From: Prorocentrum cordatum
Lineage: Eukaryota > Sar > Dinophyceae > Prorocentrales > Prorocentraceae
Length of the DNA: 64,000 nt
Direction: 5' to 3'
Assembly: GCA_963575745.1 (NCBI GenBank)
Contig: CAUYUJ010008580.1
Location: forward strand, 120,039-184,038
This document shows positions 19,350 to 30,029 of the stretch, piece by piece (the stretch's first letter is position 1; each line of letters begins with the position of its first letter). The notes below the pieces were generated by a model. The model did not search any database, had not been told where the DNA came from, and saw only the letters and a program-made list of their open reading frames with translations. The translations under genes and the position numbers were made by a program.

Positions 19350-20108
19350 CACGACAGACTGCAAGCAGTGGCGCAACACCTTCGCGCCAACAGAAAAGTC
19401 GATCTCACTCTCCACCGTGACCCACCTGGACACTTCTTCCGAACCCTCCTCCCGGTGCATGGTGAAACACGTGGGCGAGTCTGCCTGCCCGGAAGATGGC
19501 ACCAACGCGCATGTCGAGCCAGCCCGTGTCCATCAATTCCGGCGGGGAGCAGTTCCCATCGCCCTGGATGATCCACGGGGCGTCTTGGGAAAGCAAGAAC
19601 ACGGCCAGGCCCTTCAACAGCTTCCAGTTGTCGCGCCCTTTCAGGCCCTCTTTGGCCGACAGGTACTGGAGGAGACCACCAGGGCCCCCGGCGGGGAACC
19701 CATGTTCACGCGGCGGATCAAGCTCCGATGGCGAAACAGGTTGTGGATCCCGATGCACACATACCTCTCGAGCTCTCCAGGGGGGCCCTTCCCAGTAGAG
19801 TCAGCACGCCCGAACGAGGCATGCGTATCATGACCTTTCGCCCACTCGGAAGCTTGCTCCTCTACATGTGGTGCCTTGATGCGGGTCCCCTGCACTGCCA
19901 GCACCTGTGGAAAAGGTGCGTCGCATTCGAAGGCCCTTCTCATGGCCTGCATGCCTACATCGCGAAGCCAATCTACTATGCTCTCGAACGTGTTCCACGA
20001 ATTGGCATTGATCCCGAGAGCGATCAGACCCTGGCAAACTCCGTGGCGACTGTGAACAGGTGTTGCGCTCGAGGAGCACGCAACCCCCTGACGCTCTGAC
20101 ATCGGCAA
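19350..20108 (-). pseudogene. Endonuclease part of the decayed LINE
   Basis: Minus-strand frames contain SIVDWLRDVGMQAMRRAFEC, PQVLAVQGTRIKAPHVEEQA (the position of the Q-E/T motif of apurinic-type endonucleases), and SQDAPWIIQGDGNCSPPELM then DTGWLDMR (equivalent to the G-D-x-N motif). Frames change at about 19640 and 19400. The fold family is exonuclease-endonuclease-phosphatase, used by LINE elements to nick the target. Several catalytic positions are altered, so it is non-functional. Confidence 0.6.
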
Positions 20109-20340
20109 GACATTGCCAGGTGTTGCGCTCGATGGGGCACGCGACCCCCTGCCGCTCTACCGTCGGCAAACCGTGGACAGAACTCCCATCCAGCTGGGTG
20201 CGATCTAACGCCTCTTGGCAAACGTCGTGGCGACGCTCGGCAGGTGGGGGGCGCTCCAGGCCACCCCCTTGGGCCGCGCTCGAGGAGCACGCGACCCCCT
20301 GCCGCTCTGACACCGGCAAAACGTGGACTGAACTCCCAGC
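20050..20340. repeat. Local repeats with GAGCACGCGACCCCCTGCCG
   Basis: A unit built from TGCGCTCGAGGAGCACGC, GACCCCCTGCCGCTCT and ACATCGGCAA appears three to four times with small changes, between the ORF1-like and endonuclease-like parts of the decayed LINE. On the minus strand each unit encodes ERQGVAC. The expansion probably happened after the element decayed. Confidence 0.6.
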
Positions 20341-20479
20341 CGACGATGCCACCGATGCACGCGCGGATGCCGAGCCCGTCGGCGAAGCCGCCCTCGTTGA
20401 CACCTGTGCTCCAGCCGCCGCCGAGCAGCCCGCAGACGCCGGAAGCCCGCTCCCTCCACCAGGAGACGACGTCCATGCG

Positions 20480-21750
20480 CCGTCACCCCCTCCGTTGGCC
20501 TCTGGGGCCCCAGGGGGGCAGAGGGCATCTCCTCCGCGAGGGGCGCTTCGCCACAGCAGGCACGCTGCCAAGCTGCGGCCACTCGGCGTCGACCGTGCCG
20601 GCAAGGAGCCGCGCGAGCTGGGCAGCGCCCCCCAGTCCGCATCCGCTTGATGCCCAAGCCGAGGGCAGCAGCGGCCTCATTGCACTCCCTCTTGGCCTCC
20701 ACCTGGTCGTCGGGGGCGGCTGTGCGGAGGCGTTCGGCAGCCTCCTGGAAGTCCTTCTGCTTCTGCTCGAAGCCGTCGTCCAGGAGCCCCACGTCGACAT
20801 TCGAGGTCGTGGTCGTCGCCGTCGCCAGCAGGGACATGCTCGCCATCATGTCCTGCTCCACCTGGCTCGGGAGCGTCTCCTCCGTCACCAGGGCGCGGAC
20901 TGGGGCCGCCAGCAGGAGGACCAGCAGCTTGACGAGCCCGCTCAGCCTCAGCATCGGCATCTTGCTGGAGCCTCTGCAGGGTCGCGAGCGCCGCGCGGCC
21001 GCCGAGCTGGACAGCCATGCCGACACCGCCTTGATGGCGTTGGAGAACTCGCTGGCGTGGGCCCTGCACAGCAGGGACTCGGCGCCCTCGAGGTCCTCCT
21101 TGGCATTCGCGATGGACTCCTCGAGCGTCGCCAGCTCAGCGTCCAGGGAGAGCTTCTGGCGCCCGGGGTCCTCAGCACGAGCCACCTGCTTCTTGATCTT
21201 CGACGTGAGGGCCTCGACGGCCTCGACCTTCAACGAGCGGCCTGCGACGTGGGAGGCTTCTGTTCGGACTCCGTCGCCCTGCGCTCAGCCTCCTCGACCG
21301 CCACGATCGCCGAGCTGTCGATCCCCGAGCGTCTTGAGGTAGTCCAGCACCTCTGGCGGCGCCGCGGCGCCGGGGGGGTGGGCCCCGCCCACGGAGGCTG
21401 CGCATCGCCGCCCGGGGGCGAGGACTTGCCGGTGGGCCGCGGGGCCCTGCTGCTGCAGCTCCTGGAGCTGCTGGAGCATCGTCGCCGCACCGCCCGAGCC
21501 AGGAGGCCCCCTGGGCCCACAGAGCCCGCAGCTGCCGCTCGGCCCCAGGAGCAGGAGCCTCCGCAGCCGCTGCCGCCTCCTTCGCCGCCTGAGTGGTCCG
21601 CTGAGACGCTGGCCGACCGCACTGGCGACGTGCCATCCTCGGCGCCCAGACGTCATGGCTGCCGCCGGCACAGCCCCAGAGGGGCATGCGCGCCCCCGCC
21701 AGGACCAGGCAATCGGGAGGACTCATGAACTGCGGGATGCGTCCCGCGGA
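20480..21750 (-). pseudogene. ORF1-like coiled-coil part of the decayed LINE
   Basis: The minus strand from 21233 reads KVEAVEALTSKIKKQVARAE, then KLSLDAELATLEESIANAKE, then DLEGAESLLCRAHASEFSNA, and later ATAERLR- and QKQKDFQEAAERLRTAAPD-type segments. The layout is a Glu/Lys-rich coiled coil followed by low-complexity linkers, as in ORF1 of the intact LINE at 45361-46536. The frame breaks near 21233 and 20960. It lies 5' of the endonuclease remnant on the same strand, giving ORF1-EN-RT-RNase H order. Confidence 0.55.
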
Positions 21751-21848
21751 GAGAGCACTGGAGAGCAGCCGAAGGCACGCAAGCGCGAGCCGTTCTGAAG
21801 TACGCGCTTGCAAGCTCAGGCTACAACTGCCTGAGCCAGAACGGCTGG

Positions 21849-21933
21849 AGGACGAGGAGGAGGAGGAGGAGGAGGAGGAGGAGGAAGAGGGGGAGGAGGA
21901 GGAGGAGGAGGAGGAGGAGGAGGAGGAGGAATT
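21849..21933. repeat. GGA microsatellite
   Basis: A GGA/GAG tract directly upstream (in element orientation) of the decayed LINE. Confidence 0.9.
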
Positions 21934-22009
21934 GGGAGGATGAGGAGGAGCAGGAGCAGGAGCAGCAGGAGGTGGAGCGCGGCGCTGCGGAGTCAAAACG
22001 TAGACCCTA

Positions 22010-22440
22010 TATACAGGAGGGCTGAAAGACAAGGTACTCGGGGATGCAGAGCCTTTTCCTGGGAAGAGGTCCAGGCTTCTGGGGGGCACGTTGATTTGTT
22101 CAATTACACTCCGGTCGTTGGAAGTAGCTATTTCTGGATTCCCAGGCCTCAAGGTACTTCAAGCGCCTTCCTACTTCAAGAAGCGATATTTGTTTCCTGC
22201 GTTTTGTTATTTTCTGGGAGGGCCTGGGCCCAATCTACTTTATCCGCCTTCCTACTTCATTATTGTACCTACTTCTTCCGACCAGCGGATCGCCTGGCGA
22301 ACAACCCAACCTTTTTTCCCGACCCAGGCTCCGCCTAGAAGGGTTCTTGCTCGGTGAGATTAAAGGGCCGAGCAGTGTTGCCCGCCCCGGGCGGTTCCCC
22401 CGGCATCCGCCCCGCGGTTCCCCCAGTTGCACCTCCTGGG
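22010..22440. repeat. Dispersed repeat related to the window start
   Basis: GGTCGTTGGAAGTAGCTATT, CTGGATTCC, AGCGCCTTCCTACTTCA and ACCTACTTCTTCCGACC match 35-220 in order. The GCGCCTTCCTACTTCA block itself recurs, so the repeat has internal repeats. Confidence 0.5.
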
Positions 22441-22447
22441 TTCACCC

Positions 22448-22925
22448 AGCTTAGCTAAACTAAGCTTAGCCTAGCTTAGCTTAGCTTATCCCATCGTAGC
22501 TTAGCTTAGCTTAGCTTTGCTTTGCGTTGCTTTGCTTAGCCTAGCTTAGCTTAGCTTAGCTTAGTGTAGCTTTGCTTAGCTTGGCTTAGCTTAGCTTAGC
22601 TTAGCGTAGCTTGGCTTGGCTTAGCTTAGCTTAGCTTAGCCTAGCCTAGCTTAGCTGAACTTAACTTAGCCTACCTGAGCTTAGCTTAGCGCAGCGCAAC
22701 ATAGCGCAGCACAGCATTAGCACAGCATAACACAGCATATCATAGTTAAGCGTAGTCAAGCATAGCATAGCAGAGCATAGCAAAGCATAGCATAGCTCAG
22801 CATAGCTCAGCATATCATAGCATATCGTAGCATAGCATAGCATAGCGCAGCATAACATATCATACCATAGCATTGCTTAGCATAGCGCAGCGCATAATGG
22901 CATAGCATAGCACAGCCAAGCACAC
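22448..22925. repeat. TTAGC pentamer array grading into GCATA pentamers
   Basis: From 22448 to about 22680 the sequence is (GCTTA)n with few changes. From about 22685 to 22920 it becomes AGCATAGCACAGC-type degenerate pentamers. It is not the TTTAGGG telomere repeat of dinoflagellates. The ORFs rich in MLCYAMLCY are artefacts. Confidence 0.9.
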
Positions 22926-22959
22926 TCAACCGAAAAAAAAAAACACAACAACAAAGGCA

Positions 22960-23220
22960 AAGGCAACAGCAATGGCGAGAGCAACAGCAAAGGCAATGCA
23001 AAGCACAAGCAACACCAATGCGAACGTGTAGATGTAGATGTAGGTGTAGGTGTAGGTGTAGATGTGGATGTAGGTGTAGATGTATATGTAGATGTGGATG
23101 TAGGTGCAGCTGTATGTGTATATGTAGATGTAGATGTGAGTCTCGCTGTTGATGTTGATGTAGATGTAGATGCAGGTGTAGGTGTAAATGAAGCTGTCGG
23201 TGTAGATGTAGATGATGCTT
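22960..23220. repeat. AGGCAA and GATGTA hexamer repeats
   Basis: A short GGCAACAGCAA tract (22960-23000) is followed by (GATGTA)n / (GGTGTA)n from about 23028 to 23215. Confidence 0.9.
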
Positions 23221-23294
23221 TCCTAAATGCTCCAGCTCCTAGGTATGGTCGCACTGGGATAATCAAACAAAGGGCGAGTATAAGCATGACGGCG

Positions 23295-24310
23295 CACTGC
23301 ACTTGAGCACGACAACCTCGCCAAAGACGGTCAGATCGCGCACAGAGTTCCCCACTCACGTGTAGACTGCCGCAAATGGAGTGAGTATGGACCCCCCGCC
23401 ACGCGGCGACGCGAAACGAGGGACGGGTGTGCCGAAATGGGCGGGGCGCCGCCATGCGAACGCACCCAGCTGGGCCCTCGGTGGAGTTCGTTTGAGGGCA
23501 GGAAGCATGTGAAAGGTGCCGAAGTAAGGGGGGACACGCCATGCGAACGCACCCACTGGGGCCCTCGGTGGAGCTCCCTGGGAGGCTGGAGATGCGTGAG
23601 GGGTATGTCGACATGAGCGGCGCGCCGCCATGCGAACGCACCCACTGGGGCCATCGGTGTGACTCCTGTGGGGCCACGGAACGTGTGAGGTCAACGCCAT
23701 GCGAACGCACCCGCAGGGGCCCTGGGAGGAGCTCCTTGGGAGGCAGGGAACGCGTGAGGGATGTGCCGAAGCCCGGGGCGACGCCATGCGAACGCACCTA
23801 CTGGGGCCCTCGGTGGAGGGGGGGGGCAGGAAGCGCGTCACGGGTGTCCCGAAATGGGCGGGGCGACGCCATGTGAACGCACCCACTGGGGCCTTTGAGG
23901 GGCAGGGAAGGTGTTAGGGGTGTGCCGATCTGGGCGGGGCGACGCCATTCGAATGCATCCACTGGGGCCCTCGGTGGAGCTCCCTGCGGGCCACGGCACG
24001 CGTTAGGGTGTACCGCAATGGGCGGGGCGACGCCGTACGAACGCACCCACAGGGGCCTTCGGTGGGGCTCCCTGGGGGACAGGGAAAAGTTACGGATGTG
24101 CCGAAATGCGTGGGGCAACGCCACGCGAACGCACCCGCAGGGGCCCTCGGTGGAGCTCCCCATGGGGTCACGAGGCGTGTGAGGGGTGTGCCGGTACGGG
24201 CGCGGTCACGCCATGCGGACACCCTAATTGGGGCCACAAGGGGAGCTCCTTATGTGGCAGGAAACGCGTGTGGGGTGTGCTGAAATAGGCCAGGGCAGGC
24301 AGATCAGATG
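23295..24310 (+). repeat. About 90-bp satellite array with conserved flanks, copy C
   Basis: About ten units with GCGACGCCATGCGAACGCAC, CCACTGGGGCCCTCGGTGGA and GTGAGGGGTGTGCCGAAATG. The leader CAACCTCGCCAAAGACGGTC and tail AAATAGGCCAGGGCAGGCAG are shared with copy B at 14595-15430. Confidence 0.85.
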
Positions 24311-24324
24311 AGCAAACGAGGAGG

Positions 24325-24385
24325 AATGAGGAGGAGGAATGAGGGAAGGAAGGAAAGAAGGAAGGAAGGAAGGCAGGAAGGACTG
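24325..24385. repeat. GGAAGGAA-type purine tract
   Basis: GAGGAGGAATGAGG followed by GAAGGAAGGAAA repeats. Confidence 0.8.
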
Positions 24386-25258
24386 AAGGAAAGAGGCGCG
24401 CCGCGCTGCGGATTCAGGACGAGGTTCAGCCCACGCTGCCACGCCAAGACACGTGCGAAGAGGCAGGAGGTGAGGAGGCGGGCCGCGGCGCCGCGGGCTC
24501 AAAAGCGAGGACCCGACACGCAGGAGGTTTTGGGAACAGCAAACACAACACACACAAAAACACACACACACACGACGTCGGATGTCTGGGCCCCATCCCC
24601 GTCTCAGCCGAGGAAGAGGTGCGGTCGGACCGAGCTCTGAAATCGAGGCCGGCTCGGGGAGGGCGCCCTAATGTTCGTCTCGTGTTTTGTTGAATGTTCT
24701 TGTGCGTCCTGGGGAAGGGTGCCCTCGAGTACGTTTTTCACTTTGGGCCGGCGGAGGGTCTCGTGTTCTTGAGGGGTGTTCCTCTGTCCCAGGTCCGAGC
24801 GTAGCAGTATCGATGTTCTTTGGTTGTCCCACCCCGTCCTTCTTCGCCCGTTCCTCTTCCGTCCTCCTCGCCGGCCTTCTGCTCCTGCGGCTCCTCCTCC
24901 TCCCAATGCTCCTCCTCCTCCTCCTCCTCCTTCTCCTCCTCCTCCCCGCTCCTGCTCCTCCGCCACTTCCGCCTCATCTTCCTCCAATGTACACATTCCC
25001 CCTGTCTGAACGCGCATCGCACGATGGGGCCATATGTACACAACTCCCCCCCCCCACCTGTCTGAATGCGCATCACACGATGGGGCCATGTGGGGGAGCC
25101 AGGGTAGGGTGTCAGATATGGCGCGACCGCATCAAACTTGATTGCCTCCCTCCTCCCTCCTGCCCCCTCTCTCCTTCTCTTTCCCTTTTCTCCTTTCCCT
25201 TCCTTCCCTTCCCCTCACTCCACTCCTCTTCCCTCTCCTCCATCTCCTCTTCCCATGC
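24386..25258. other. No gene recognised; CTC tract and pyrimidine tract
   Basis: A CTC tract lies at about 24890-24960. A TGTCTGAA(C/T)GCGCATC(A/G)CACG unit occurs twice (near 25005 and 25065). From 25140 to 25258 the strand is CT-rich and ends in CCCATGCAG, which would suit a polypyrimidine tract and acceptor for the exon-like block at 25261. Confidence 0.45.
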
Positions 25259-25260
25259 AG

Positions 25261-25348
25261 GTGCTCGGCCGACGACCTGGCCAAGGCGCTGAAGAAGGAC
25301 CACCTCGTGGTGCTGAAGGACGGCTCGTCGTTCGTGAACTCCGTGGCA
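25261..25348 (+). CDS. Exon-like block after a polypyrimidine tract
   Basis: It directly follows a 100-nt pyrimidine-rich stretch ending CCCATGCAG. The frame reads CSADDLAKALKKDHLVVLKD then GSSFVNSVAAG, which looks like real protein (balanced composition, helical then strand pattern). The right edge could use a GC donor (GTGGCA then GCAGGG), a type known in dinoflagellates. The family was not recognised. It may belong to the same gene as the blocks at 2.5-5.2 kb, but that would imply introns of about 20 kb. Confidence 0.35.
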
Positions 25349-25979
25349 GCAGGGGGAATTTCAACCTTCCCACCTCTTCCCAGCCATGCTCGCGATGGAA
25401 GGTGTTCGGCCATCTTTGGCATCCTGGGGCCCTGCCTGGGCCCCAGGACTGCCCAACAAGATCAACAGCCGGGATCGAAAACTAGCCCCTTCGGAGTGTG
25501 TCGGGGCTTCGGGGACCGCACGCTGAACATATCGAAGCGTGGGAGGTCAGAGGTCCGGCGTGTCGGTATACGGTGGCAGAAGATGGAGGCCAGGCCAGAC
25601 TGTGGCGGGGACCGAGCGGGGTCGTCGGCGTGAAAGATCTGAGTTCCCCGTTTGAGCGCCATGTGCTGTGCTCTCCGCCGCTGACCGACCCATCCAGGCC
25701 ACCATCCCGAAGGCGCCCGTGCGCTGGCAGGGACATGTCGAAACGCGTGCACCGCTATCGATGCAGCAGGGCGATGTGTTTGGAGCGGGTGCGCCAGGCT
25801 GGCCTACCCCAGCAGCGTCATGTGCCGTGCGTAGGCGTCTTGGCCGCCAGCGTGCCCTGCACGCCATGTCCAAAACGCGACGCTTCCAAGAGTTTCGGAC
25901 TGGTCGCGGCGACGAGCCCGGGGGGGGCACACCCCTTGGGCTCAGGCGGGGTCCCCGCCGAGGAGGAGAAGGAGTAGGA

Positions 25980-26024
25980 GTAGGAGGAGGAGGAGGAGGA
26001 GGAGGAGGAGGAGGTCCCCTCCAG
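25980..26024. repeat. GGA microsatellite ending in an acceptor-like AG
   Basis: GGA tract followed by TCCCCTCCAG, immediately before the exon-like block at 26025. Confidence 0.75.
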
Positions 26025-26150
26025 GCCACCATCCTGAAGGCGCCCGCGCCCGAGCTGCACGCCCAGGCCCAGCTGTGGGGAGCCCTGCTCGCCGGCCGGG
26101 TCGCGGGCCTGCTGGACCCCGCCGCCGCCGCCCAGGGCCTGGCGGAGAAG
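26025..26150 (+). CDS. Exon-like block, helical, Ala/Leu-rich
   Basis: The 126-nt, 42-codon frame reads ATILKAPAPELHAQAQLWGA, LLAGRVAGLLDPAAAAQGLA, EK. It begins after TCCCCTCCAG. Its first bases (CCAGGCCACCATCC, GAAGGCGCCC) are duplicated about 325 bp upstream at 25695-25722, also after an AG, as if an insertion had copied the splice site and exon start. The family was not recognised. Exon status is inference. Confidence 0.3.
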
Positions 26151-26289
26151 GGCTCGGCCCCGGGCTCGCAGCCCCGCGCGCCGCTCCTCCTCCTCCTCCT
26201 CCTCCTCCTCCTCCTCCTGATCACAGCGAGACCCAGGCCCGCTCGCGTCGCGGACACATAAAAATACCACGGGAGCTGTTTCCCCACTT

Positions 26290-26436
26290 GTGCGGCCTGT
26301 CGGAGCCCGCGCCGGGCCCCAGGGCAATGAAAAAACGACTCGGGATGGAAAGCCGGTCCCGGGGAGTGGGCCCAGGCCTCTGGGGGCTGACGCTGGAAAG
26401 CAAAAACATGACGTCGGGGGTGCAGAGACCTGGGCG
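26290..26436. mobile_element. Diverged CCCAGACCCCC-family element
   Basis: GGATGGAAAGCCGGTCCCGG, CCTCTGGGGGCTGACG and AACATGACGTCGGGGGTG follow the order seen in copies at 4588-4773 and 13147-13335. The left terminus is eroded. Confidence 0.45.
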
Positions 26437-28210
26437 TTGCTCGGCCCCATGACGTTCGGAGCTCGATCCGGCTCGAAAGGTATGGTTCAGACCGTGAAAT
26501 CCTGGAATGTCGGATTTGTCGCAACGTCGGATCTCAGAGAGTTGTGGGCGCGTGTGTATAGGCGCTTGCGTGTGTGACTATGTTAATGTAGTTGTCGATT
26601 CCCGACTTTGATCACATGCGCATGTATCCACTTACACAGATCGAATAGAGAGAGAGAGGAACAACAACATAAAACAATACTGTGAGAGAGAGAGAGAATA
26701 AGAAAAGAGAGAGGGAGAGAGACGAGAGAGGGCATGCTCATGCTGTCGATAGTCGTTCGTTCAGAAGTTGGACCCGTGCGCCGCTTCCATCGGTTGCATC
26801 GTTCTCGCCGGCGGCTTCTCGGGGGCGCTCGCCTTGCTCCGGACGCCTTCCAGAAGCGAGACAGGTGGCCTCAGAGCGGGTCTGCGCTCGTCTCCTGTGG
26901 TCAGGAGGGGAGGGGCAGGGGAAGTGACCGAGCGAGGCAGGCCCAGATGCCTACAGTGGAGACCCATGCCAAGAAACACCCTGCTTGCCTCCAGGGTGCC
27001 CTTGGTTTCTTGGGTTTCGATGGCGTGACGCTTCCACACCAAAAGACGTCCAGGGGTCTCAGGGTTGGTTTCTTGTGGAAGGTGTTTTTTGGCCTGGCCT
27101 CCACTGTATATCCAGCTCCCCCTGTCTGAGCCCTCGGAGGAAGATCATCCAAGTAATCCAAACTCACCCCTTCTCGGGTATCGCCCTCGATCGCCCTTCT
27201 CCCGCTGGCGATCTGCGTCACGCAGAGTGCCCCGGTCGGTCTGCGAGATGTCCAGACCAGCGCGAGCGTCTCGCAATCGGGACCCCGACATGCGACGTCG
27301 CGTTTTTCCACTGCGCGGTGGACGTTCTGACGCTTTCCCCAGGACCAGTTCGTCATCCCGAGACGTTGTTTGACGGTCCCGGGGCCCAGTGAGGGCCCCC
27401 AGAGGCAGAAAATTTGGAAAATTGCCCCTCGTGACGTTTCACGATGCGATCATGCCTGGGCATGGGACATGCGCGGGTCAAAATTCCCCAGCCCAGAGGT
27501 CTCCACCAGCATGGGCTTGGCTCTGGCCACCGATTTGTTGGGGGACGTCTGCCGCAGCATCGGATAATTTGTGTCTCCGCTGGCGCCGAAAGCCTTGGAG
27601 CCTCTGGGCAGTCGGCTTTCCCGCCCGCGACGTCGGCCGGCAGGAAAAGGCCTCCCGGGAGCCCCTCGTTACCACCGCTGGGTTCGCCTCGACATTCTTG
27701 TCAGAACGCACCCCACGAGAGGTCCGCGGAGTAGCGGTACCGCGGCACGTCTTGCTTTCCCCAAGACTGGAGGCGTCGGCGCCACAAGTTTGAAGCCCTC
27801 GCCTTATGATGAGCCAACCTACCTCAGCTTTGACCACCAGAAAGAGTTTCGAGCACCAAGAAAGTACCGAACCTGGAGGGTCTTCACGTGTCGGGCCCTA
27901 TGGGAGGCGATACTCGTTCGACACTGTTTCCATACTTTTCTGGAATGTGGCCCTCGAGTGCATAATCCTCGCCGAGCTCCTGCCGTCGGCGTGGGAATTC
28001 ACCCGTCTCCCATCGGCAGGGCACCTTCCGATCCGAGGGGTCGGTCCGATGCGCTGTCGGCCCCCGCTAGCCCGATTCGATTGGGTTCCGAGGTTCGGAC
28101 GACCCGATAGGGCCCGATGCTTTCTTCGCGCTGTTGTGCACCCTGGCGCAGCCAATCCGATTCGATGCCGTCTCCGTGCCGATGCGGTCCGATTCGATGC
28201 ACGTTCCGAT
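26437..28210. other. No gene recognised; one reversed repeat copy at 27340-27480
   Basis: A GAGA tract lies at 26645-26725. The segment 27340-27480 (CCCCAGGACCAGTTCGTCAT, GGTCCCGGGGCCCAGTGAGG) is a reversed relative of the 4588-4773 family. GATTCGAT-type short repeats occupy 28075-28215. No conserved product was recognised on either strand. Confidence 0.35.
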
Positions 28211-28215
28211 TCGAT

Positions 28216-28255
28216 GAGGAGGAGGAGGAGGAGGAGGAGGAGGAGGAGGAAGAGG
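28216..28255. repeat. GGA microsatellite
   Basis: A short GGA tract. Confidence 0.85.
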
Positions 28256-30020
28256 ATTTGTTGACTGAGCTTGATGGTAACGAACGGACCGTCCACCAGC
28301 GGAGGCAGTGATCGTTGGAGCCGTTCTGGGGCTCCGCCTCGCGCGGCCTGCCGAGGTCCTGTGCATCCCTCCGGCGCCGTTCGCCGAGGCCACCGTCGGG
28401 GCTTCGGATGTGTGTGTGTGTGTGTGAGTGTGCGCACCGAGCCGTCGGGTGGGATCTTCGCCGCGCCGCGGCCGAGTGCCCTGCGCCATGCGATCACTCT
28501 GCCCCTGTTCTAACCCTCTTCCCGCTCCCCTCTACTGTTTCTCCTCCCCGGCCTTCCACCCCCCCGCCTCCCAGCTCTCTCGATGTTGAGGTGGACATCA
28601 TCCCTCACAGGATTCAGTCTGCCCATGTCCTCACTCTCAGTCTCGGCCCCGTTTCGCACTTACACTGGCGATGAGCCTTTATCCTGATGCAGATGCAGAC
28701 GCCTCCCCCCTCACCTCGCTGCTTCTACCCTGGCTCCCTGTGGGTACATTTCTGGATCGAGACCCGTGTTGGCCCCTGCGAGGCGCGCTCGCCAGACGTC
28801 CCGCTTGGGGAGGTCCAAGAGGGTTTCCCGTGTCTGCTTCGTGCCCACACCGTGCGCTGGCTGGGCTTATCCGCCCCCCTCCGAGTATGGTGCTTCATAT
28901 TATGCACGATCTCTTTTGTTAACTTACACATGATACAATGCCAGCTGACCCAGCATTCGCCCCTCCCCCCTGCCCACCCCCATTTGCGGTGCGCACGAGT
29001 TGATCTAACAAGCGCGCTTTGTCGTACTACTCACTACATAATGTGATTCGGTTCAAGTGCGCGCATATGGCAAAATCTCTGCACAGCCCCTGGCACCTGA
29101 TGGGTCTGCAAAGTCGACCATCCAATCATGCTTTGCCCTCGAACATGGCCACGATTCTATGTGCGCGCGCAGCCGCTGGAATCACACCAACGTCGCACGG
29201 TTGACTTACAAGTCCGTCGAACGGGAGTACGTTTGCCACACTCGCGCGCGCATGTCGCAGGCATCCAACAACACCCGCGCACCCCTCAACTTAACCAGCA
29301 CCATGCGGGCCACACGCGCGCGTCTCCACGCGGACGGCGAAATCCTTCCAAGACTTGTTGACTGTATGAAAAAAGTGGCTTTGTTCAACAGCACGTCTAT
29401 CAGTCATCGTCGTCCTTGCCGCCTCCAAGTTGGGCTTTGGCAACCAGTTGCGGGTGGGTGGGATGTTTGCACGAGCATCGGAGGTGGTCACTTGCTGATG
29501 CCAGCCAGGCGATTTCCACCATGCGTACCACCCTGCCCTTCCCCTCCAGGCTTATCGATCCCCCTGGAACACTTCAAATTGCTTGCAATCGTTCGGGGTC
29601 ACATGTTTTTGGGATGATTCCGACACTCGCGCGTGACAGCGCGCGCGTGTGGCTCGTACAGTATGTTGTGATACAGATTCGTGCATTGGGCGCATGCAAG
29701 ATGCTAGATCAACGCGGGTGCGCCACGTAGTGGCATTAGAGTACGGGTTCTGGACGAGATTTCGAAAACCAAACGGTGTTCCAACTATTTCAGCAAATTC
29801 GCGCGTTCAAAGCATCTGCCAGATTCGTGATGGGAAAGCAAAGGGGTTGTTGATGTTGCTATGTTGGAACTTGCGCAAATGGTGCGTTGGGATTGAATTC
29901 GACGTGTGCTTGCGCGTGTGGACGTTCAATATTTTGTGCAAGGTGTTCTTGGACAATGAACCGCTGTCCCAGACATCCGACGTTTTTATGTTTTTCAAAG
30001 ACGCCCCCCCCCCGTAGGCC
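28256..30020. other. Less repetitive segment without a recognisable gene
   Basis: A TG tract at 28410-28425 is the only simple repeat. The segment 28650-30000 is unusually free of microsatellites for this window and is lower in GC. The longest frames (about 29057-29617 plus, 27898-28497 minus) show no motif. The segment could hold introns of the host gene or eroded elements. Confidence 0.3.
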
Positions 30021-30029
30021 CCCTGTTTG

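Noticed and set aside
22448-22680. TTAGC array as a telomere or internal telomeric repeat
   Set aside because: Dinoflagellate telomeres use TTTAGGG; this is a simple pentamer without that sequence.
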